A stretch of DNA of 6,354 bases, taken from positions 1 through 6,354 of the forward strand of contig SLFE01000197.1 of NCBI GenBank assembly GCA_007124415.1. Direction: 5' to 3'. Shown in pieces: positions 1-5,202 of the stretch. Below the pieces are notes generated by a model. The model did no database searches. It was not told the DNA's origin and saw nothing but the letters and a program-made list of their open reading frames with translations. The stretch is from Waddliaceae bacterium. GTDB lineage: Bacteria > Chlamydiota > Chlamydiia > Chlamydiales > SLFE01. The position numbers were made by a program, and so were the translations under genes. Every line of letters begins with the position of its first letter. Positions within the stretch are counted from its first letter, which is position 1.

Positions 1-44
1 ATAGCTACTTGCAAAAAGGTGGGGAAGGTCTGCAAAAAAAAGAG

Positions 45-869
45 CTATTTTTTACGGTAGAATGACTGCCTCAGGAAAGGGATTGAAAGAAGCCATCTGA
101 ACCTTAGATATTTAGGTTCTCTGAATTCAGGAATTCCGATTGTCATGCCGAGATACCCCTCTTTCGGATCCTGCTTATAGGTGCCGAAAAGGCGGTCCCA
201 AAGAGAGAGATTGAAACCGAAGTTGCTATTAGTTTCGGATTTGATGACAGAGTGATGAACCCGATGCATTTCAGGAGTGACGACCAACCACCTGACAAAC
301 CATTCCAGCCTGGAGGGAATGACGATATTCGTGTGGGTGAACATCGATCCCGCATTCAGAAACACCTCGAAAAGCAAAACTCCTAGAGGAACGATGCCGA
401 ATGCCGCGACAATCATGATCTTGATCCCCATGGATAGGATCATCTCGACAGGATGAAATCGCAAGCCCGTGCTCACGTCGAAGTCGAGGTCGGCATGATG
501 CATCTTATGAAAACGCCAAAACCCCGGAACGGCATGAAACATCACATGCTGCAAGTAAATCGAAAGGTCGAGAATCAAAAGGCCCAAAGCAATATTCAGC
601 CAGTAAGGATATTGATAGTAATGAAACATCCCCCATTGTTGCTCTGTTGACAAAAAGCTCACTTCCACCGCTAAAAGAGGAAAAACAAGCTTAAGCAGCA
701 AGATGCTGACAACGAGAATGGCCAGATTGGCGAACCACCGCCTCCCCTTATAACCGTATGACTTTCTACGAGGGGATAAAATTTCCGATAAAGCTAAAAG
801 CCCTAAAAGCGACAAAAAAGCCAAGACACGAAATAAGTTGGGATTTTCTAATATCCATTGTTGGATCAT
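45..869 (-). CDS. Fatty acid hydroxylase / sterol desaturase family membrane protein
   Basis: Complete 274-residue ORF. It carries the histidine boxes of the fatty acid hydroxylase superfamily (non-heme di-iron, membrane-bound): HVMFH at residues 108-112, HKMHH at 121-125 and HRVHH at 202-206, plus isolated H139 and H179. The C-terminal NFGFNLSLWDRLFGTY block (216-231) is also typical of bacterial members. Hydrophobic segments at about 12-31, 46-68, 88-107 and 145-172 suggest an inner-membrane protein with the histidine cluster on the cytoplasmic side. Family members use O2 to hydroxylate or desaturate sterols, fatty acids, alkylglycerols or carotenoids. Nothing here identifies the substrate. 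The ATG start at 867-869 is the first in frame and precedes the first membrane segment, but I see no convincing Shine-Dalgarno sequence. It lies 60 bp downstream of the truncated transporter copy, on the same strand, with no clear terminator between them. The family call is firm; the reaction is unknown. Confidence 0.9.
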   Translation of the reverse strand: MIQQWILENPNLFRVLAFLSLLGLLALSEILSPRRKSYGYKGRRWFANLAILVVSILLLKLVFPLLAVEVSFLSTEQQWGMFHYYQYPYWLNIALGLLILDLSIYLQHVMFHAVPGFWRFHKMHHADLDFDVSTGLRFHPVEMILSMGIKIMIVAAFGIVPLGVLLFEVFLNAGSMFTHTNIVIPSRLEWFVRWLVVTPEMHRVHHSVIKSETNSNFGFNLSLWDRLFGTYKQDPKEGYLGMTIGIPEFREPKYLRFRWLLSIPFLRQSFYRKK

Positions 870-929
870 AGATGTGTTTTATCCGGAGTCCGAATTTACA
901 TCAAATGCAAAACCAGCCTCACACGAAAA

Positions 930-1570
930 CTAAGCCTCGGATTCTTCGAGTTCGGCAAGTTCGGCTTCGTAGTATTGAAGCTCGTCAAGCTCGCCTTCCT
1001 GTTTGGCGATAGTGACGGCGACCACAGCGTCTCCCATGCTGTTGACGACAGCGGAAATCATTTCGCGGACGCGGTCGATGCCGAAAAGCACCCCGACCCC
1101 TTCGAGGGGAAGACCCGCGGAAGATAAAACAGCGGAAAGCATCAAAATCCCCGATCCGGGAATACCCGCGGCTCCGACGGCGGAAAGGACGGCGGTGATG
1201 ACCACGGTTATGAGCGTCATAAAATCCAGATGGATGCCGTAGGCATTCGAGATTAAAATGGCGGCCATCCCCTGAAAGATGGCGGCGCCGGCCATGTTGA
1301 TGGTCGAACCGAGAGGCATGACAAAGCTCGAGATATTTTTCGATACCCCCAAATGCTCCTGGACGCATTGCATGGAAACCGGAAGAGTCGCCGAGCTGCT
1401 GCATGTACCGAAGGCCACGGTTATCGCATCCCACATCCCCTTAAAGAATGGCCAGGGGTTCAATCTCGCCACAAACACAAGCATCCCGCCAAAAACAAAA
1501 AAGAGCTGTATGAGGCAGGCGATATAATAAACCGATAAGAACTTAGCCAGCGATAAAAGCACATCCTTGT
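930..1570 (-). pseudogene. 5'-truncated third DAACS symporter copy (C-terminal half only)
   Basis: This stretch aligns without indels to the last about 213 codons of the symporter at 2724-3959, from its residues DKEVLYS (199-205) to the stop. My base-by-base count gives about 72 differences in 641 nt (about 89% identity), yet only 7 amino acid changes over 210 residues (about 97%). The frame is intact: HP1 (SSSATLP), TM7 (NMAGAA), HP2 (GIPGSG) and the TM8 block are all present. Similarity ends abruptly near 1570. Reading further upstream in the same frame gives six unrelated codons (PRSSCF) and then a TAG at about 1589-1591. The first about 198 residues (scaffold and early transport domain) are therefore missing. 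A GTG at 1560-1562 could start a 210-residue product, but it corresponds to an internal valine and has no ribosome binding site. It is almost certainly a non-functional transporter. The other edge of the similarity is the stop codon itself. Confidence 0.9.
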
Positions 1571-1662
1571 CAAAACAGGATGACCGGGGCTAATGTCGAC
1601 TTTATGCAGACAATCCACCTGCACAATTACGACGGAGAGCCGGCCTATTCGCAAAGTGAGTA

Positions 1663-1842
1663 TTAACGGTCGGCTTTTGTAAGCTCCTCCTCTTCGCCAG
1701 GGGCTTTCATGGGGTTAACCCCGACATAATAAATGCGATGCAGCCTTAGGCTGTCATCGGACTCCGACACCCCCGGAGCAGCTTGAGCGGAAAGGGAAAA
1801 AGTAATAACAGAAGCTAGAATAGTCAGGCTTATTTTCCTCAT
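1663..1842 (-). CDS. Small putative exported protein (59 aa), unknown function
   Basis: I do not recognise this protein. I chose the ATG at 1840-1842 because it is preceded by AAAAGGA (1849-1855), a good Shine-Dalgarno at normal spacing, and because it opens a textbook signal peptide: MRK, a hydrophobic core ISLTILASVITFSL, then SAQA with likely signal peptidase I cleavage after A21. A longer reading from 1956 would bury the signal peptide behind 38 unlikely residues. The mature peptide would be about 38 residues, acidic and charged, with EEEE near the end and no cysteine (so not a lipoprotein). It could be a genuine small periplasmic protein or the surviving N-terminus of a longer one cut off during the rearrangement that truncated the neighbouring transporter copy. 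The upstream DNA (about 1858-1910) is very AT-rich and would suit a promoter, but no clear -35/-10 pair stands out. Confidence 0.55.
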   Translation of the reverse strand: MRKISLTILASVITFSLSAQAAPGVSESDDSLRLHRIYYVGVNPMKAPGEEEELTKADR

Positions 1843-1848
1843 AAGTAA

Positions 1849-1855
1849 TCCTTTT
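1849..1855 (-). promoter_or_regulatory. Ribosome binding site of the small exported protein
   Basis: AAAAGGA on the minus strand, 6 nt before the ATG at 1840-1842. It decides this start over the longer in-frame ATG at 1954-1956. Confidence 0.6.
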
Positions 1856-1917
1856 GTTGCAGATTTAAAAATCAATAATATTTTTTTGAATAATAAAAAT
1901 AAACACTTTTCGGTTCT

Positions 1918-1934
1918 TGTGAAGAATTGGGGGC
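1918..1934 (+). repeat. Left arm of 17-bp perfect inverted repeat
   Basis: TGTGAAGAATTGGGGGC. It is an exact reverse complement of 2522-2538. Allowing a one-base gap, weaker similarity continues outward for about 15 nt (to about 1903), while the inner edge is sharp. This could be the terminal repeat of an old element, or two fragments of one repeat family in opposite orientation. Confidence 0.8.
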
Positions 1935-2149
1935 CGAAATTCAGTGGGTTAAACAAGCTATTTCAACGATAAAGCGATATGAACGATAAGAAGCATCAAT
2001 GCTCCACAATCTCAGCGTCGCTTCCTACTAAATCTGCAACATAAGCTATTAGAATTCAGGCCCGAATTCGTTCATTATTTCAAATCAACAACTCAGTATG
2101 ACCCGTGTTAATTCAGAGTGGGGAAGCTCCTTTTCTTCTTTTATTTTTC

Positions 2150-2158
2150 TCATTCCAC
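2150..2158. repeat. Left target-site duplication (9 bp)
   Basis: TCATTCCAC, identical to 2450-2458. It abuts the left inverted repeat of the MITE-like element exactly. The next base (C) also matches on both sides, which is expected if the element happens to begin with C. Confidence 0.8.
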
Positions 2159-2170
2159 CAGGAGTTCTCG
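2159..2170 (+). repeat. Left terminal inverted repeat of the MITE
   Basis: CAGGAGTTCTCG. It pairs with 2438-2449 at 11 of 12 positions. Confidence 0.75.
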
Positions 2171-2347
2171 CTGATCATTAACCACTCAAATTTAGAATGT
2201 TATAGCCACCGAGAAAATGGAGAAATATGAGGAATGTTATTTATATTTTACGGAAATATGGTTTAAACACTCTCAAGTTTCCTCTCTGAGCTCTCGGTAA
2301 ACTCCTAAGTAACTTGCATTTAAGTTCTTTACATCAAACATAAAATC

Positions 2348-2421
2348 AACGCGGGGAACGCCGAGGGAGATTAAAAAATAAATATATTCTCCGCCACCCT
2401 GCGTCACAGCGTCTCCGCGTT
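2348..2421. repeat. Imperfect long hairpin inside the MITE
   Basis: The outer arms AACGCGG (2348-2354) and CCGCGTT (2415-2421) are perfect complements. Pairing continues with a bulge through GGAACGC (2355-2361) against GCGTCTCC (2409-2416). Within the loop, GGAGA (2366-2370) can pair with TCTCC (2388-2392) around a 17-nt A/T-only loop. As RNA or single-stranded DNA this would fold strongly. The ACGC/GGAG word pattern resembles dispersed intergenic repeats seen in several bacterial genomes; that resemblance is from memory. Confidence 0.6.
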
Positions 2422-2437
2422 AAAATTTCGCGAAAAA

Positions 2438-2449
2438 CGGGAACTCCTG
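2438..2449 (-). repeat. Right terminal inverted repeat of the MITE
   Basis: Plus strand CGGGAACTCCTG, which reads CAGGAGTTCCCG from the element end inward. It has one mismatch to the left end. Confidence 0.75.
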
Positions 2450-2458
2450 TCATTCCAC
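2450..2458. repeat. Right target-site duplication (9 bp)
   Basis: TCATTCCAC, identical to 2150-2158. On the minus strand it carries the last bases of the transposase remnant, including its TGA. Confidence 0.8.
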
Positions 2459-2533
2459 CTCTTTTAGCCAATTCCATAATCGTTCTATCGGATTCAAGTT
2501 CGGGCTATAATGTGGCAATCCGCCCCCAATTCT
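2450..2533 (-). pseudogene. IS630 / DDE_3-type transposase remnant (C-terminal catalytic motif)
   Basis: The minus strand reads LPHYSPNLNPIERLWNWLKE, then VE and a TGA (2450-2452). This is the highly conserved block around the third catalytic acid (the E of DDE) in IS630-family transposases, normally LPPYSPxLNPIExLWxxLK. The frame is open only from 2533; a TGA at 2534-2536 stops it upstream. Residues resembling the preceding region (QAHVKNWGRI) occur in another frame, suggesting a frameshift or small deletion. The rest of the transposase (HTH domain and the first two Asp residues) is absent, and about 30 residues expected after the motif are missing. The MITE has inserted right at the end of this fragment. 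It is dead, and identification rests on one short but very distinctive motif. Confidence 0.75.
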
Positions 2534-2538
2534 TCACA
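2522..2538 (-). repeat. Right arm of 17-bp perfect inverted repeat
   Basis: Plus strand GCCCCCAATTCTTCACA, the exact reverse complement of 1918-1934. It lies immediately upstream, on the minus strand, of the recognisable transposase motif, and overlaps the start of that open frame. The two arms are 587 bp apart, or about 290 bp once the inserted MITE and its duplicated target are subtracted. Confidence 0.8.
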
Positions 2539-2723
2539 TGAGCCTGAAAAATTGAGCGGAAATCTCAACACGATTTAAGAAGAAAACTAGGGAGTGCAAG
2601 GTTCGCCTTCCTGTTGATGACGTGGAGACCGAAGGAAACTTAAGTTATATTTTCGAGGTCGAACGTCGTTAGCAGGATGGTGAAGATTGCGGCAGATAAT
2701 CAAAGAATTTTATAGACTAGACA

Positions 2724-3959
2724 CTAAGCTTCGGATTCCTCGAGTTCGGCGAGTTCGGCTTGGTAGTATTGAAGCTCGTCGAGCTCGCCTTCTTGCTTGG
2801 CGATAGTGACGGCGACCACGGCGTCTCCCATACTATTGACGACAGCGGAAATCATTTCGCGGACGCGGTCGATGCCGAAAAGTACTCCGACCCCTTCAAG
2901 CGGCAGTCCCGCAGAGGCCAAAACGGCCGAGAGCATCAAAATTCCCGAGCCGGGTATGCCTGCAGCTCCAACGGCGGAAAGAACGGCGGTGATGACCACG
3001 GTAATGAGCGTCATAAAGTCCAGGTGGATGCCGTAGGCATTCGAGATAAAAATGGCGGCCATGCCCTGAAAGATGGCAGCGCCGGCCATGTTGATGGTCG
3101 AACCGAGGGGCATGACAAAACTGGAAATATTTTTCGACACTCCCAAATGCTCCTGAACGCATTGCATGGAGACGGGAAGGGTTGCCGAGCTGCTGCATGT
3201 GCCGAAAGCCACGGTCATGGCATCCCACATCCCCTTGAAAAATGGCCGGGGATTAAGCCTTGCGACAAACACAAGCATCCCGCCAAAAACTACAAAGAGC
3301 TGTATGAGGCAGGCAATATAGTAAACCGACAAGAACTTTGCTAGCGAATAGAGCACCTCCTTGTCGAATCGTCCCGCCACCCAAGCCATGATTGCAAAGA
3401 CCCCGAGGGGCGACAGCTCCATAACAATGGAGGTGAGAGAGTACATGACTTCGGAAGTCGCTTCCATAATATCGAGAAGAGGGCGCCCTTTCTCTCCGGC
3501 AAAATTGATGGCGACGCCGAGGAAAATCGCAAAAACAATCACTTGTAGAATGTGGTGGTTCGAGATAAGCGAGGCAAAGGGATTGGTAGGTATGAGATTG
3601 GAAAAAATCTGCCCCATTCCCATAGGCTCGACTTCGCTGATCGGCTGCAGGGGCGTGATCTCGATTCCATGTCCGACGTTGAACAAGTAAGCAAAAGACA
3701 GGCCGAGGGCAATGCTGATCAATGTCGTAATTAAATAAAATCCTAGCGTTTTCAGACCGACGCGGCCCAGTTTTTTCGGATCGTGAATGCTGGTGATGCC
3801 TACTGTCATCGACGCGAGGACAAGAGGCACGATAATCATGCTGATGAGCTTGAGAAACACCTCGCCGATAGGATACAGCAGTTCCGCTTGCGGACCCAGA
3901 GTCCAGCCGACTGCCATTCCGGCAAACATCGCGATTATGATCTTAACCCAAAGTTTCAT
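2724..3959 (-). CDS. Second tandem DAACS-family amino acid/dicarboxylate symporter
   Basis: 411-residue inner-membrane secondary transporter of the dicarboxylate/amino acid:cation symporter family (PF00375 type), normal length. Visible landmarks are the scaffold start MKLWVKIIIAMFAG, HP1 TCSSSATLP (254-262), TM7 PLGSTINMAGAAIFQG (284-299), HP2 GIPGSG (334-339) and TM8 DRVREMISAVVNSMGD (364-379). It is a clear paralogue of the gene immediately upstream, which ends one base before this ATG (TAA-G-ATG), so translation is probably coupled; a GGAGGG lies 14 nt upstream inside that gene. Compared with GltPh, N401 and D405 are kept (N375, D379), but R397 becomes S371, D394 becomes E368, T398 becomes A372, and the TM7 NMDGT has become NMAGA (D312 to A292, T314 to A294). 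The substrate pocket is therefore remodelled. Glutamate/aspartate is an unlikely substrate; a neutral or non-amino-acid solute is possible. The acidic tail (ELAELEESEA) is shared with its paralogues. Confidence 0.93.
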   Translation of the reverse strand: MKLWVKIIIAMFAGMAVGWTLGPQAELLYPIGEVFLKLISMIIVPLVLASMTVGITSIHDPKKLGRVGLKTLGFYLITTLISIALGLSFAYLFNVGHGIEITPLQPISEVEPMGMGQIFSNLIPTNPFASLISNHHILQVIVFAIFLGVAINFAGEKGRPLLDIMEATSEVMYSLTSIVMELSPLGVFAIMAWVAGRFDKEVLYSLAKFLSVYYIACLIQLFVVFGGMLVFVARLNPRPFFKGMWDAMTVAFGTCSSSATLPVSMQCVQEHLGVSKNISSFVMPLGSTINMAGAAIFQGMAAIFISNAYGIHLDFMTLITVVITAVLSAVGAAGIPGSGILMLSAVLASAGLPLEGVGVLFGIDRVREMISAVVNSMGDAVVAVTIAKQEGELDELQYYQAELAELEESEA

Positions 3960-3960
3960 C

Positions 3961-5202
3961 TTAAGCTTCGCTGCCCTCCAGTTCTACAAAGGCTTGGCAA
4001 TAACAATCCAAATCAAGCTCGCCTTCCTGCTTGGCGATAGTGACGGCAACCACAGCATCGCCCATCACATTCAAAGCTGTCCCGATCATGTCGCGCAGGC
4101 GGTCGACTGCCGCGAGCACAAAGAGACCTTCAAAGGGAAGTCCAACAGATGTTAGCACAACCGACATCATAATGAAACCCTGTCCGGGAATTCCCGCCGT
4201 CCCCACAGCTGATAATGTTGCGGTAATCACAATGGTCAAAATCGAATAAATATCCAAATGAATTCCATAGGCCTGGGAAATGAATATCGCCGCCATTCCC
4301 TGAAAAATCGCCGTACCGTTCATATTGATTGTCGATCCGAGGGGCAGGACAAAGCTGGTGATATTTTTTGAAACACCCAGGTTTTCATGCACGCATTGCA
4401 TAGATACGGGAAGACTTGCCGAGCTGCTTCCCGTGCTGAAGGCCACCACCACGGCAGACCAAATGCCCTTCATAAAGTGTATCGGGTTCAATCCGGCAAT
4501 CAGACGTAAAATTCCGAAAAAGACAATCCCCACAAACAACAAGCAAGCGGCATAATAAATCAGCACAAACTGCGCCAGCTTCATCATCGCGCCAAATCCG
4601 AGCGACCCTGCTACCCAGGCCATGATCCCGAAAACGCCGATTGGAGCGAACTTCATGACAATCGATGTGAGATGATACATAACTTCGGCAAGGGATTCGA
4701 TCGCCTCGAGAAGCGGCCGCCCTTTTTCCCCGGTCAAATTAATGGCCACGCCCAAAAACGCCGAAAAAACAATAATCTGGAGAGCATTTCCCGATACAAG
4801 AGAGGCGAACGGGTTGGAAGGGACGATGGATTTGAAAATGTCCACTAAGCTTTGCGGCTCGGTAATGGTGATCGGGGTTTGAGCCATCTCTTCGGAAAAT
4901 CCGATGCCCGGCTCGAAATAAGTGGCAAAAGCGATGCCAAGACCTATGCTAAGGACCGTGGTTATCAGATAAAAGAGGAGGGTTTTGATTCCGAGGCGCC
5001 CGAGTTTTTTCGGATCGTGAACACCGCAGACGCCCAGCGTCATGGACGCGAAAATAAGAAGAACCACAAGCATGCGGATCAACTCAAGGAACACCGTTCC
5101 CAAAGGCTGCAGGATTGCAGCGTTGTAGCCGGTCAAGTTCATGACTGTTCCGACGAGAATTCCGGCGATCATCGCGATAATTATTTGCAGCCAGAGCTTC
5201 AT
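3961..5202 (-). CDS. gltT: DAACS-family sodium/proton:amino acid symporter (gltT-like)
   Basis: 413-residue inner-membrane symporter of the glutamate/aspartate transporter fold. Landmarks are scaffold helices from MKLWLQIIIAMIAG onward, HP1 STGSSSASLP (256-265), TM7 PLGSTINMNGTAIFQG (287-302), HP2 GIPGQG (337-342) and TM8 DRLRDMIGTALNVMGD (367-382). The start overlaps the lpxK stop (ATGA at 5199-5202) and is preceded by AAGGTGG seven nt upstream, so coupling and independent initiation are both possible. Sodium-site residues N378 and D382 (GltPh N401, D405) and substrate-contact D371 and T375 are kept. The arginine equivalent to R397 is G374, and the TM7 aspartate (D312) is N295. HP1 also lacks the GltPh R276 (G258 here). 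Early helix 2 reads VVLLIF, where family members usually have a proline (VVPLVF). Gene symbol follows family and gene order only. The missing arginine suggests neutral rather than acidic substrates. Confidence 0.93.
   Translation of the reverse strand: MKLWLQIIIAMIAGILVGTVMNLTGYNAAILQPLGTVFLELIRMLVVLLIFASMTLGVCGVHDPKKLGRLGIKTLLFYLITTVLSIGLGIAFATYFEPGIGFSEEMAQTPITITEPQSLVDIFKSIVPSNPFASLVSGNALQIIVFSAFLGVAINLTGEKGRPLLEAIESLAEVMYHLTSIVMKFAPIGVFGIMAWVAGSLGFGAMMKLAQFVLIYYAACLLFVGIVFFGILRLIAGLNPIHFMKGIWSAVVVAFSTGSSSASLPVSMQCVHENLGVSKNITSFVLPLGSTINMNGTAIFQGMAAIFISQAYGIHLDIYSILTIVITATLSAVGTAGIPGQGFIMMSVVLTSVGLPFEGLFVLAAVDRLRDMIGTALNVMGDAVVAVTIAKQEGELDLDCYCQAFVELEGSEA

Larger units (their letters stand above)
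2159..2449. mobile_element. MITE-like non-autonomous transposable element (291 bp)
   Basis: The ends are inverted repeats: CAGGAGTTCTCG at 2159-2170 and CGGGAACTCCTG at 2438-2449, matching at 11 of 12 positions with the outer nine perfect. The element is flanked directly by a perfect 9-bp direct repeat TCATTCCAC (2150-2158 and 2450-2458). These are the hallmarks of cut-and-paste insertion. The interior is AT-rich and encodes no transposase; its longest ATG-started frame I found is 27 codons (2217-2300). It contains further inverted repeats: ACCGAGA/TCTCGGT (2208-2214/2292-2298) and the arms at 2348-2361/2409-2421. A small size, terminal repeats, target duplication and no coding capacity define a miniature inverted-repeat element mobilised in trans. 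A 9-bp duplication argues against IS630/Tc1-type mobilisation, which duplicates TA. I cannot name the family. Confidence 0.8.
1843..2723. other. AT-rich intergenic region with nested mobile-element remnants
   Basis: These 881 bases hold no convincing gene. From left to right I see AT-rich DNA upstream of the small exported protein (1858-1910), one arm of a 17-bp inverted repeat (1918-1934), a featureless stretch (about 1990-2149), a MITE-like element with target duplication (2150-2458), an IS630-type transposase remnant (2450-2533), and the second arm of the inverted repeat (2522-2538). In 2539-2723, between that arm and the stop of the downstream symporter, I see only a 38-codon open stretch on the plus strand (2556-2672) without a start signal. 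No terminator hairpin is visible after the symporter operon. Base composition is clearly poorer in G+C than in the flanking genes. Confidence 0.7.

Noticed and set aside
1..52. ATAGCT...AGCTATTTTTT as a rho-independent terminator on the plus strand
   Set aside because: The stem is only 6 bp with a loop of about 35 nt; no plus-strand gene is visible upstream in the window.
870..929. Promoter for the hydroxylase gene (TTGATG, 17 nt, TAAAAC on the minus strand)
   Set aside because: The matches are only 4 of 6 each, and the -10 would sit 6 nt from the ATG, leaving almost no leader.
930..1562. A functional 210-residue half-transporter starting at GTG 1560-1562
   Set aside because: The GTG is the internal valine codon of the parent gene, has no ribosome binding site, and the product would lack about 198 residues including the scaffold helices.
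1460..1654. 64-codon minus-strand ORF spanning the junction upstream of the truncated symporter
   Set aside because: Most of it reads the symporter remnant out of frame; there is no ribosome binding site and no recognisable motif.
2217..2300. 27-codon ATG-started ORF inside the MITE, plus strand
   Set aside because: It has no Shine-Dalgarno and no known motif, and it lies within a non-coding mobile element; chance is the better explanation.
2556..2672. 38-codon open stretch on the plus strand with protein-like composition (contains CKVRLPVDDVETEG)
   Set aside because: There is no start codon with a ribosome binding site, it is bounded by stops, and I recognise no family. It may be a decayed gene fragment but is not supportable.
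2760..3344. Long plus-strand ORFs opposite the symporter genes
   Set aside because: They are antisense shadows of the GC-rich third positions of the transporter genes; similar shadows occur opposite each copy and opposite lpxK.
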